From positions 1 to 29,556 of the forward strand of contig NZ_JAHHTD010000014.1 of the NCBI RefSeq assembly GCF_020024835.1: DNA of 29,556 bases, in the 5' to 3' direction. The notes beneath the pieces are model-generated. The model worked only from the letters and a program-made list of their open reading frames with translations, was not told where the DNA came from and ran no database searches. This stretch comes from Campylobacter sp. GTDB taxonomy: Bacteria > Campylobacterota > Campylobacteria > Campylobacterales > Campylobacteraceae. The position numbers were made by a program, and so were the translations under genes. This document shows positions 8,243-16,472 of the stretch, in pieces (position 1 is the stretch's first letter; the number at the start of each line of letters is the position of its first letter).

Positions 8243-10260
8243 ATTTTTATACCACTTCAAAAAAGCTTATTGTTAATGTTAAGAAATTTTATCTTGTATA
8301 TTTGTTTAATTTTTTTAAAAAGATAGATAAAGATGATATTTTTGTAGGTTGGGGTCGTAAAAACTCTGGACTTAAGGCTTTAAAATTAGCTGAAAAATAT
8401 AATGTAAAATTTATGCTTTTAGAAGATGGCTTCTTGCGTTCTTTGAATTTAGGATTAGACGATAGTCCTAGTTTTTCTTTAGTAAAAGATGATGTGGGTA
8501 TTTATTATGATGCAACTATGCCTTCAAAACTTGAAAATATTTTAAATACTTATGAATTTAATTTTAAAGAATTAGAGCAAGCAAAAAAAGCTATACAATT
8601 TATAAAAAAAGAGAAATTAAGTAAATATAATAACAATATCTCCGTATCACAAAATTTATTTAATTCCAATGAAAAACGGATTTTAATTATCACACAAGTG
8701 GCTAATGATGCTTCACTTAAATTTGGTTTAGCTAATGAATTTTCCACACAAGATATTATAAATGATACTATCAAAGAAAATCCAAATGATAAAATTTATA
8801 TTAAAATTCATCCTGATGTTTTAAGCGGTAAAAAACAAAGTGATTTTGATGTAAAAAATTTACCAAAAGAATGTGTGATTTTAAAAGAAAATTATAATCC
8901 CATTGAGCTTTTAAGTTATTTTAAAAAAGTATATACTAAAACTTCACAAATGGGTTTTGAAGCTTTAATGATGGGATGTGAGTGTGTGTGTTATGGTATG
9001 CCTTTTTATGCTGGTTGGGGTTTAACACAAGATAAATTAATATGTCAAAGAAGAGTTAAAAAAAGAAGTTTAGAAGAAATTTTTTATGCTACTTATATAC
9101 TTTATAGTGAGTATTTTAATCCTTATTTAAATCAAAAAAGTGATATTTTTGATACTATTAAAACTTTAGCAAAATATAAAAAAATTGAACAAAATAATTC
9201 TTATAATTTATATTTTTTAGGTTTTACTTTATGGAAAAGATGGTTTGTTAAGCCATTTTTTAAAGCTAAAAATAATAAAACTATCTTCTTAAAATCAAAA
9301 AAACAGCTTTATAAGATAAAATTAAATTCACAAGATAAAATTTTTATTTGGGGTAAAAAATATAATAAAGATGAATTAGCAAAATATTTTAAAAATCAAT
9401 TATTTTTTGTAGAAGATGGCTTCTTGCGTTCTATTTCCTTAGGATCTGATCTTACTCGCCCCTTTTCTTTAATAGTTGATAGTAAGAATTTGTATGTAGA
9501 TCCGAGCAAACCTAGTGATTTAGAAGATATTTTGCAAAATTATGAATTTGATGAAAATTTAAAACAAAGAGCCAAAAGACTTATCGATATCATAACAAAA
9601 AATAAATTTTCTAAATACAATGGCTTAGAGCACAAAAAATTAAAATTCAATACTAGTAAAAAAATTATTCTCATTCCTGCACAAGTTGAAGATGACGCAT
9701 CTATGGTATTAGGTGGTTGTGGTTTTAATACTTTGAAACTTTTGCAAAAGGTAAGGAAAAAAAATCCTCAAGCTTTTATAGTGTTTAAACCTCATCCTGA
9801 TGTATTAAGTGGGAATCGCAAAGGTTTAAAAGATGAAAATATTATTTTAAAATATTGTAATGAAATTATAAAAAATGTAAGCATAGATAGTGCTATACAA
9901 GCTTGTGATGAAGTTCATACTATAACTTCAACAAGTGGTTTTGATGCACTTTTGCGAGGAAAAAAAGTTTTTACTTATGGTATGCCTTTTTATGCTGGAT
10001 GGGGCTTAAGTAATGATTTACAATTTTGTATTAGAAGAACAAGAAAATTGAATTTAGAAGAACTTGTTGCTGGTGTTTTAATACTTTATCCAAGATATAT
10101 TGATCCAAAAACTAAAAATTTATGTGAAGTTGAGCTTAATTTAGATATAATGCTAAAAATGCAAAGAGATTATTTTTCTAAAATTTATATCAAGATATTA
10201 GTTGATATTCGTATTTTCTTGTTAAGAAAAATTCGTAGATTAATTGAACGTGCATTATAA
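8239..10260 (+). CDS. kpsC: Capsule linker beta-Kdo transferase KpsC
   Basis: Extends the poly-Kdo linker on phosphatidylglycerol that anchors group 2 type capsule, acting at the inner face of the cytoplasmic membrane. The 673-residue protein is two homologous halves, each with EDGFLRS, a KxHPDVLSG motif (IKIHPDVLSG; FKPHPDVLSG) and YGMPFYAGWGL; the known KpsC has two retaining Kdo-transferase modules of this kind. Two stretches are identical even in DNA: 23 bp at 8420-8442 and 9410-9432, and 24 bp at 8991-9014 and 9975-9998. The start is GTG overlapping the previous stop; no ATG lies close by. The gene is followed after 21 bp by cdtA, not by kpsS as in C. jejuni. Confidence 0.95.
   Translation: MNFYTTSKKLIVNVKKFYLVYLFNFFKKIDKDDIFVGWGRKNSGLKALKLAEKYNVKFMLLEDGFLRSLNLGLDDSPSFSLVKDDVGIYYDATMPSKLENILNTYEFNFKELEQAKKAIQFIKKEKLSKYNNNISVSQNLFNSNEKRILIITQVANDASLKFGLANEFSTQDIINDTIKENPNDKIYIKIHPDVLSGKKQSDFDVKNLPKECVILKENYNPIELLSYFKKVYTKTSQMGFEALMMGCECVCYGMPFYAGWGLTQDKLICQRRVKKRSLEEIFYATYILYSEYFNPYLNQKSDIFDTIKTLAKYKKIEQNNSYNLYFLGFTLWKRWFVKPFFKAKNNKTIFLKSKKQLYKIKLNSQDKIFIWGKKYNKDELAKYFKNQLFFVEDGFLRSISLGSDLTRPFSLIVDSKNLYVDPSKPSDLEDILQNYEFDENLKQRAKRLIDIITKNKFSKYNGLEHKKLKFNTSKKIILIPAQVEDDASMVLGGCGFNTLKLLQKVRKKNPQAFIVFKPHPDVLSGNRKGLKDENIILKYCNEIIKNVSIDSAIQACDEVHTITSTSGFDALLRGKKVFTYGMPFYAGWGLSNDLQFCIRRTRKLNLEELVAGVLILYPRYIDPKTKNLCEVELNLDIMLKMQRDYFSKIYIKILVDIRIFLLRKIRRLIERAL
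8420..9998 (+). repeat. Direct repeats between the two halves of kpsC
   Basis: Two identical DNA pairs lie in the homologous halves: 23 bp at 8420-8442 and 9410-9432, and 24 bp at 8991-9014 and 9975-9998. Separations of 990 and 984 bp are both multiples of three. They encode EDGFLRS and YGMPFYAGW. Confidence 0.85.
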
Positions 10261-10271
10261 AGATAGTTTTT

Positions 10272-10276
10272 AAGGA
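10272..10276 (+). promoter_or_regulatory. Ribosome binding site of cdtA
   Basis: AAGGA five bases before the cdtA ATG, in the 21-bp kpsC-cdtA gap. A TATAAA at 10256-10261, overlapping the kpsC stop, is the only -10-like hexamer I see at the junction and is weak; the toxin genes seem to depend on read-through from kpsC. Confidence 0.6.
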
Positions 10277-10281
10277 TTTTT

Positions 10282-11079
10282 ATGCAAAAAAGTATTGTAA
10301 TTTTATTAATCGCATTATTTTTTAGTGCGTGTTTTTCTAAAAATTCTGATTTGAATCCACTTGGAAGATCATTTGGGGATATTAATGATGTCGATCCTTT
10401 AAAATTGGGTGCAGATCCAACTATACCAGAAAAACAAGAAGTTCCGAGTTTAATTGATGGATCAAATTTAGTTCCTTTGACACCTTTGAATCCTCCTTTG
10501 CTTCGAGAGAGTAATGATAATAAAAATTTTACAAATGAGCCAAGACCAATGTTGCAATCTAATGGTGAATTTAATGAAGCTTCAGTCTTTGAAAATAGAG
10601 GGTTTGTAAGTGATTATATAAGTATAATGTCTAGTGCTGGTCCTGTTTTAACGGTGTGGGCTTTAGCTCCTGGAAATTGGATTTGGGGTTATACTTTGAT
10701 TAATAGTAAAAGTTTTGGTGATGCAAGAGTATGGCAAATGATAGAGTTTCCACTTGATTTTGTTATGATAAAAAATACAAAAACTCACACGTGTTTGAAT
10801 GCGTATAGAAATGGAGTAGTGCATTATCCTTGTGATCAATCTAATCAAGCTCAATTTTGGAAAATGATTCCTATGTCAAATCAGGCATTTCAGATCCAAA
10901 ATTTAAAAACACAAACTTGTTTAAAAACAACAATTGGAAATCCTATGGGAGATTTTTTTAAAGTTTTTCCAATTTTATTGGGTGAATGTGCTAAACCAGG
11001 GGATAAGAATTTAGATCAACAATGGTTTGCTGCACCACCACCTTTTACTGCAAGACCAGTTTATAGGGAAAAGCCATGA
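10282..11079 (+). CDS. cdtA: Cytolethal distending toxin subunit A
   Basis: Receptor-binding subunit of the CDT genotoxin. The 265-residue protein starts with a lipoprotein signal peptide whose lipobox FSAC places the lipidated Cys at residue 17, as in other CdtA proteins. A Pro-rich spacer (residues ~60-85) follows, then a ricin-type beta-trefoil lectin domain with QMIEFP, TCLNAYRNG, QFWKM, TCLKT and QQWFA repeats of the QxW kind. Length is close to known Campylobacter CdtA. It overlaps cdtB by 4 bp (ATGA at 11076). No frameshift is seen. It sits directly behind kpsC on the same strand, an unexpected place for a toxin gene. Confidence 0.95.
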   Translation: MQKSIVILLIALFFSACFSKNSDLNPLGRSFGDINDVDPLKLGADPTIPEKQEVPSLIDGSNLVPLTPLNPPLLRESNDNKNFTNEPRPMLQSNGEFNEASVFENRGFVSDYISIMSSAGPVLTVWALAPGNWIWGYTLINSKSFGDARVWQMIEFPLDFVMIKNTKTHTCLNAYRNGVVHYPCDQSNQAQFWKMIPMSNQAFQIQNLKTQTCLKTTIGNPMGDFFKVFPILLGECAKPGDKNLDQQWFAAPPPFTARPVYREKP

Positions 11080-11888
11080 AAAAAATAATTTTAATTTTAA
11101 TAGCAAGTGCAACATTTTTGTTTGCTGGATTAGAAAGTTATAATTTAGGTACTTGGAATTTGCAAGGTTCTTCTGCTGCCACTGAAAGTAAGTGGAATGT
11201 CAGTATTAGGCAATTAATGAGTGGATATAATGCTTTAGATATTTTAGCAGTGCAAGAGGCAGGTGTTTTACCAAGTAGTGCAAGGGATACTGGAAGACAA
11301 GTTCAACCAGTTGGAGTAGGTATTCCAATTCACGAATACGAGTGGAATTTAGGGACTTTATCAAGGCCACAAAGTGCTTTTATTTATTATTCTAGAATTG
11401 ATGTAGGTGCAAATCGCGTAAATATGGCTATAGTAAGTAGAGTAAGGGCAGATGAGGTTATAGTGATACCACATCCTAGTGTCGCTTCAGCACGTCCTGT
11501 GATAGGAATTCGTATTGGAAATGATGCATTCTTTTCAGTTCATGCTTTAGCAAGCGGAGGAGCTGATGCAGCTGCAGCTGTTACAGCTGTTGATAATTTT
11601 TTTGCTACAAGAGCAGGGATTAACTATATCATTATGGGGGATTTTAATAGAGAACCAGATTTATTAATGAGAGATTTAGATGCATCTTTAAGAAATCGTT
11701 TAAGAGTGGTAGCTCCTCCTAGCTTTACTCAAGTAACTGGTAGAAGAGTGTTAGATTATGCATTAACAGGTACTTCAACTCGCACAGCAGCTTATACGCC
11801 TCCTTTGCTTTCAGCTGTTTTAGCTGTTGCAGGTCTTAGAACTTTTTTGGCATCTGATCATTTTCCAGTTAATTTTAGAAGATTTTAG
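11076..11888 (+). CDS. cdtB: Cytolethal distending toxin catalytic subunit B
   Basis: DNase I-like nuclease/phosphatase subunit that enters host cells and causes DNA damage and cell-cycle arrest. The 270-residue protein has a signal peptide (to about Ala17-Gly18), then the full catalytic set: TWNLQG, LAVQEAG with Glu61, SVHAL with His156, MGDFNR with Asp189 and Asn191, VLDYAL with Asp227, and SDHFP with Asp261-His262. Every residue expected for activity is present, so the toxin looks functional. Rows at 11281 and 11521 have 26 and 29 G+C of 60 bases by hand count, against 11 in kpsC (row 9301) and 10 in kpsS (row 13081), so composition differs from the neighbours. It is coupled to cdtA by an overlap and is 9 bp from cdtC. 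Confidence 0.97.
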   Translation: MKKIILILIASATFLFAGLESYNLGTWNLQGSSAATESKWNVSIRQLMSGYNALDILAVQEAGVLPSSARDTGRQVQPVGVGIPIHEYEWNLGTLSRPQSAFIYYSRIDVGANRVNMAIVSRVRADEVIVIPHPSVASARPVIGIRIGNDAFFSVHALASGGADAAAAVTAVDNFFATRAGINYIIMGDFNREPDLLMRDLDASLRNRLRVVAPPSFTQVTGRRVLDYALTGTSTRTAAYTPPLLSAVLAVAGLRTFLASDHFPVNFRRF

Positions 11889-11897
11889 AGGTTTAAG

Positions 11898-12473
11898 ATG
11901 AAAAGAATATTATTGTTATTAGTGGTATTTATGAATTTACAAGCAGTTGATCCTGGAGATTTATCTGATTTTAGTCCTCCTTTTGCAATAAGATCTTTAG
12001 AGACAGGTATAACTTTAAGCCCTTTTAGAGAAGTAAGTAAAGATTTATTAGATCAAAATTGGCTTTTAAGAGAGATTGTTCTTCCTCCTGAATTAAAATC
12101 AAAAGATTTGTATGCTGAAAGGTTGCCATTTGGTTATGTTCAGTTTGTCAATCCTTTAGATAAAGATGTTTGTTTGGCTATAGATGAAAGTGGTTTTTTT
12201 GTGGGAAAACCTTGTAGTGGAGATTTACAGACAGGAAAATTAGAAACCATTTTTTCTATTATGCCAACTACTACTTCTGCTGTGCAAATTAGATCTTTAG
12301 TTCAAGGCGGTGGAGAATGTATTCAAACATTTTTTAACCCTAATGTTCCAATTGAAAGACGTTTTGGTATTAGACCATGCATACTTGATACTGCATTGTT
12401 TGCAGATGTTAGTGAGTTAATGTTTTTATCGCCTGCTTTAATTGAAGCGACTCCTTTAGGTGAATTTAAATAA
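11898..12473 (+). CDS. cdtC: Cytolethal distending toxin subunit C
   Basis: Second lectin-like subunit, which with CdtA delivers CdtB to host cells. The 191-residue protein has a short signal peptide (hydrophobic ILLLLVVFMNLQA), then a single ricin-like fold with FAIRSLETG, NWLLREI, YVQFVNPLDKDVCLAI and AVQIRSL segments, matching the length of Campylobacter CdtC. GAGG precedes the ATG. The reading frame is intact. It is followed after 19 bp by kpsS. Confidence 0.95.
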   Translation: MKRILLLLVVFMNLQAVDPGDLSDFSPPFAIRSLETGITLSPFREVSKDLLDQNWLLREIVLPPELKSKDLYAERLPFGYVQFVNPLDKDVCLAIDESGFFVGKPCSGDLQTGKLETIFSIMPTTTSAVQIRSLVQGGGECIQTFFNPNVPIERRFGIRPCILDTALFADVSELMFLSPALIEATPLGEFK

Positions 12474-12492
12474 AAATTTATAAATTAAGATT

Positions 12493-13659
12493 ATGAATTT
12501 AGAAAAAAAACTTAAAGATTTTTGTGGAAAAAATATTTTATTGCTTCAAGGGCCTGTGGGAGATTTTTTTTATAAAATTTCTAAAAATATCCCTAATTCT
12601 AATATTTATAAGATAAATTTTAACGGAGGAGATTTTATATTTTATCCCTTTAAAGGGATAAATTATACTAGTAGCCTTGATAAATTGCAAAGTTTTTATG
12701 AAAATATTTTAAAAGAAAAAAAAATTGATATTATCATTATGTATAATGATTGTAGAAAAATTCACAAATTAGCTATTGAAGTAGCTCATTCTATGGGTGT
12801 AGAAGTATGGATTTTTGAAGAAGGTTATATAAGACCAAATTTTATAACTTTTGAAAAAGATGGAGTAAATGCTAATTCTACTTTACCAAGAGATAAAGAA
12901 TTTTATTTAACACGCAATAAATTTAATCACGAAATTGAAGTTAAAAATTTTTCAAATACGTTTAGAAATATGGCATTTTATGCTTTTTTATATTGGTTTT
13001 TTTCTATTTTATTTGCGTGGTATTTTAATAATTCTTTACATCATAGATCTTTAAAATTTTTTGATTTTATTCCTTGGCTTGTTTCCTTATATAGAAAAAA
13101 AAAATACGGGATTTTAGAAAAAAAGATTAATATAAAAATTCTTAATTTAAAACAGAAATATTTTTTAGCAATTTTGCAAGTGTATAATGACACTCAACTT
13201 TCTCATCATTATAAAAAAAGCACTGAAAAATTCATAGAAGAATTAATCATTTCTTTTGCTAATCATGCAAAAGCTAAGTCATATCTTGTTTTTAAACATC
13301 ATCCTATGGATAGGGGTTATAGAGATTATACTAAATTTATAGAAGAATTAAGTATTAAATATAATGTCGAAGGTAGGATTTTATATATACACGATTTACA
13401 TTTACCTACTCTTTTAAATGGAGCTAGAGGTGTTGTTGTTATTAATAGCACTGTAGGACTTTCTGCACTTTATCATCAATGTCCTTTAAAGGTTATGGGA
13501 GAAGCTTTTTATGATATAGATGGCTTAACTTATCAAAAAAGTTTGCATACTTTTTGGAAGGAATGTAGGTGCTATAAGCCAGATGCTAGGTTGCATACTA
13601 AATTTAGAAATTATGTGATTTATAAAACTCAAATTAATGGAAATTTTTTTGAAATATAA
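12493..13659 (+). CDS. kpsS: Capsule linker Kdo transferase KpsS
   Basis: Adds the first beta-Kdo to phosphatidylglycerol, starting the linker that KpsC extends. The 388-residue protein has the family landmarks LLLQGPVGDFF, an FEEGYIRPNFITFEKDGVN stretch, FKHHPMDRG, and VVVINSTVGLSAL near the end, where the Kdo donor site lies. Length is normal. The usual partner kpsC is 2.2 kb upstream, separated by the cdt genes. An A10 run at 13095-13104 encodes RKKK and is in frame; a slip there would truncate the protein. Its stop is 7 bp from that of the convergent downstream gene. No clear Shine-Dalgarno precedes the ATG, so efficient translation may depend on coupling with cdtC. Confidence 0.92.
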   Translation: MNLEKKLKDFCGKNILLLQGPVGDFFYKISKNIPNSNIYKINFNGGDFIFYPFKGINYTSSLDKLQSFYENILKEKKIDIIIMYNDCRKIHKLAIEVAHSMGVEVWIFEEGYIRPNFITFEKDGVNANSTLPRDKEFYLTRNKFNHEIEVKNFSNTFRNMAFYAFLYWFFSILFAWYFNNSLHHRSLKFFDFIPWLVSLYRKKKYGILEKKINIKILNLKQKYFLAILQVYNDTQLSHHYKKSTEKFIEELIISFANHAKAKSYLVFKHHPMDRGYRDYTKFIEELSIKYNVEGRILYIHDLHLPTLLNGARGVVVINSTVGLSALYHQCPLKVMGEAFYDIDGLTYQKSLHTFWKECRCYKPDARLHTKFRNYVIYKTQINGNFFEI

Positions 13660-13666
13660 TATATGA

Positions 13667-15160
13667 TTATATTCGTTTTTTATAGTTTTTTGCAATTTTT
13701 TTGAGTTTAAAAGGTAGTGTGATATAAGCAATTTTAAAAGGACTTTTAGAAGCTTGTATAAGTGCATTTCCTAAAAGATAAGGTAGATGAGTTTTTGCAA
13801 TTTGTGCTTGTTTATAATCTGCATAGGCTTTTAGAGGTGGTAAATTTTTATCTTCTTTTATATGCATTTTTTTAGTCTTTGCTAGTTCAAAAGGAATTTT
13901 AAAATATCCTGTTAAACTTTTACTATTTCTAATAATAACTTCTCCTAATTTATAACTTAATCTTGCTTTAATCCTTAAATTCGCTCCATAAAGTTGAGTA
14001 TTTTGGTGTGTAAAGATTTCAAATTCATTTTGTAATTTTTTGTATTCTATAAAACGTATTAGATTGTGATTTTGATTTTGCAAGAATGATTTATTATCAA
14101 GTTTTATTAACTCTTGATACTCCACAATTAAATCTTTATAAAAAGCAATAGGAGGAATTAAAAAATCATTGGTATTTGTATGTGAAAAAATATGTTCTAT
14201 TTTTTTAAATTTATCATCTTTTAAAAGTAAAATTCCTATTAAATCAACATAATCAAGTTTAGTTGTGTTTGCATTAGTGCTTACTCCAGAGCTTTCTTCA
14301 CTATGTTTGATATTTGTAGTATTGACATAAAATGAAGTTTGATCATCAATAAATGCATTGTTATTTTGTATATCTTGAAAACTATTTAGAATGTTAAAAT
14401 TTTTAATTAATTTAAAATTAGTATTTTCTATACTTATGGTAGAAACAGCTTGAGTTGTGAGATAATTTTTTGTCCAAGTATGGATACCTAGAATTTGATA
14501 TTGTAGATAATTTTTTGGAAAGGTAAATCCATCTTTAGTAATTTTGGTTACTTTCTCGCAAAAAAACGAATTTTTATGTTCATATTGAGGTAAATTCGAC
14601 GGAGTATATATATAAAATTTTCTCTTAGAGCATAAAATTTTTTCTTTAGATTTTTTAAAAAAGGATATATTTTCAATAATATTTTTACCAAGTTTTTGCA
14701 TAGCTAAAGGCATAGGATGAAATTTATAATTTAAATCAAAAGAGTAAAGATTATTTTTTAAAAAATAAGTGTCTAGATCAATTAAATTAAATCCATAGTA
14801 AAAACAATTTTTTCTATGTGTTTCATTAATAGCTTTTGCTTTTTCATTTAGAGTAGGTATGGGTAAAATTAGTATAATTGTAGTCTTTTGTGCTTTATAT
14901 AATTGTTCATAAAAATAATCAATATTTCTAAGAATAATTTCTAAATCAATAGGACTTAAATAATCATTAATATTTGATTCACTAACGATAAAATCTGCCT
15001 TAGATATAATTTTTTCTTGGCGGATTAATTCATATAAATTTTGTAAAGAGCTACTAAGTCCTAAAGAAAAATTATGCAAAGTTACATTTTTTTGTTCAAG
15101 ACCTACTCTAAGACCATTTTTAACAACGCTATTGCTTCCACCTAGTAAAATTACATTCAT
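13667..15160 (-). CDS. Putative SGNH/GDSL-type hydrolase or acyl-modifying enzyme
   Basis: Unknown protein of 497 residues, opposite in strand to the capsule genes. Its N-terminal 150 residues look like an SGNH hydrolase: GGSNS at 7-11 with a candidate nucleophile Ser9, SLG at 32-34 as the block II Gly, SNIND at 62-66 as block III with Asn, and a candidate His148 in YKFHPMP. The Asp/His spacing (Asp142 to His148) is wider than the usual D-x-x-H, so the last block is uncertain. The C-terminal 350 residues show no motif I know and end in a Lys-rich tail. There is no signal peptide. By position it could remove or add acyl groups on surface glycans, but nothing in the sequence proves that. Confidence 0.55.
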   Translation of the reverse strand: MNVILLGGSNSVVKNGLRVGLEQKNVTLHNFSLGLSSSLQNLYELIRQEKIISKADFIVSESNINDYLSPIDLEIILRNIDYFYEQLYKAQKTTIILILPIPTLNEKAKAINETHRKNCFYYGFNLIDLDTYFLKNNLYSFDLNYKFHPMPLAMQKLGKNIIENISFFKKSKEKILCSKRKFYIYTPSNLPQYEHKNSFFCEKVTKITKDGFTFPKNYLQYQILGIHTWTKNYLTTQAVSTISIENTNFKLIKNFNILNSFQDIQNNNAFIDDQTSFYVNTTNIKHSEESSGVSTNANTTKLDYVDLIGILLLKDDKFKKIEHIFSHTNTNDFLIPPIAFYKDLIVEYQELIKLDNKSFLQNQNHNLIRFIEYKKLQNEFEIFTHQNTQLYGANLRIKARLSYKLGEVIIRNSKSLTGYFKIPFELAKTKKMHIKEDKNLPPLKAYADYKQAQIAKTHLPYLLGNALIQASKSPFKIAYITLPFKLKKIAKNYKKRI

Positions 15161-15262
15161 CTAAGTCTTTCTTTGATTAATTATGTTTTTTATTTTAATA
15201 AATAATTTTTAATAAACAATTTAAGATAAAAAAACTCCATTTAAGTTCGTTATATTAGACAT

Positions 15263-15292
15263 TTGACAAAAATAATAAACCTTAGCTATACT
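15263..15292 (+). promoter_or_regulatory. Sigma-70 promoter for the hydrolase-like/P450 unit
   Basis: TTGACA (15263-15268) and TATACT (15287-15292) are separated by 18 bp, a near-consensus pair about 28 bp before the ATG at 15321. A second candidate, TATATT at 15251-15256 behind a TTTAAG stretch, fits the -10-only type common in Campylobacter. The 160-bp region also must serve the divergent gene at 13667-15160, for which I see no clear -10. Confidence 0.6.
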
Positions 15293-15320
15293 TGCAAGTC
15301 AATTTTATTTTTGGGTTATT

Positions 15321-16472
15321 ATGAAGAAAGAATGTAGAAAAAGAGAAGTTTTTTATATAGCTGGTTATGATCCTAGAGGATATAGGCATTATTATACTAT
15401 GTTTAAAAAGAATTTGATTTTACAAAATGAAATTTCAAATTATGATTTTGAGCTATCTAAGAGCGAAGCAAAAGAGAAGTTGTATCCTCATTGGCATATA
15501 AAAACAAAAACTACAAATATTAAATATACTTTTTTAGCTTGGAATGATATTGTTAAAAAAAATTGGTCAGAGAATATAAAAGATGCCTTGTATGATTGCT
15601 ATAGTTTTTTTAAAATTTATACTATTACAGGGCTTTTTATAAAATTTGCAAAAGAGTCTTTTAATCAACTTATTACAGGGTATTATCCATTTTTTTATGT
15701 TTTATTAAGCAGTATTTTTACATTTTTTTGTGCTTTTAGTGCTTTATTTTATTTTAAAGAAAATTTTCATTTGTTTTTTGCAATTTTAGCTTTTATATTA
15801 TGCTTATTAGTTTTGCCAAGGATTTTTCATAAATTAGGAAAAAAACTCGCAGTTTTTTGGATAGCTAGAATTTGTTCTTTTTGTGCTAATTGGGAGAAAA
15901 ATAAGCAAGGCGAGCTAGAGCAAAGAATGAAGCAATTTAGTGAATATATCTTTGAATGTTTGAAAAAATATGCAGATGATGAGGATTTTGAATTAATTCT
16001 TTGCGCACATAGTGTAGGGACGATTCTTTGTATTGATGTTTTAACTCAAGTACTTCAAAAATGCGAAAAAGAGAATATTAATTTTAAAAATTTAAAAGTT
16101 TTGACTTTGGGTGAATGTATTCCACTTGTAAGTTATCAAAAAAAATCTTGTGATTTTAGAAAAAATTTAGAATATTTAGGAACAAAAAATTTAATTTGGT
16201 ATGATTTTACATCTATTATAGATGGTGCTTGTTTTCCTCAAGTTGATTTCATACGCACAAGTGGAGTAAAAGCTAATTTTGGTCCAAAATATTTTTCAGC
16301 AAAATTTCATACTTTATATGAAAAGCAAAATTATAAGAAAATTAAAAAAGACAAATATAAAGCACATTTTTTATATTTATTTGCCACACAATTTAAAGGA
16401 ATGTATAATTTTTTTGATTTTGTTGTGGAGCAAGATATGCTCGAAGAAAAAATTAATCAAAGGAGAATATAA
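15321..16472 (+). CDS. Membrane protein with alpha/beta-hydrolase-like motif (Cj1412-like)
   Basis: Conserved protein of unknown function, 383 residues. The N-terminus FYIAGYDPRGYRHYY looks like the first strand and loop of an alpha/beta hydrolase. Two adjacent hydrophobic helices occupy about 122-145 and 149-167. After them comes LILCAHSVGTIL, where AHSVG (229-233) is a G-x-S-x-G-like nucleophile elbow with A in place of the first Gly and Ser231 as candidate nucleophile. It therefore may be a membrane-anchored esterase or lipase-like enzyme. It is first in a tightly linked set with the P450 (sharing one base) and a small membrane protein; the same trio sits beside kpsS in C. jejuni as I recall (Cj1412c-Cj1410c). 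Confidence 0.6.
   Translation: MKKECRKREVFYIAGYDPRGYRHYYTMFKKNLILQNEISNYDFELSKSEAKEKLYPHWHIKTKTTNIKYTFLAWNDIVKKNWSENIKDALYDCYSFFKIYTITGLFIKFAKESFNQLITGYYPFFYVLLSSIFTFFCAFSALFYFKENFHLFFAILAFILCLLVLPRIFHKLGKKLAVFWIARICSFCANWEKNKQGELEQRMKQFSEYIFECLKKYADDEDFELILCAHSVGTILCIDVLTQVLQKCEKENINFKNLKVLTLGECIPLVSYQKKSCDFRKNLEYLGTKNLIWYDFTSIIDGACFPQVDFIRTSGVKANFGPKYFSAKFHTLYEKQNYKKIKKDKYKAHFLYLFATQFKGMYNFFDFVVEQDMLEEKINQRRI

Noticed and set aside
12479..12484. TATAAA before kpsS as a separate promoter
   Set aside because: Only 9 bp before the ATG; a start from it would leave almost no leader.
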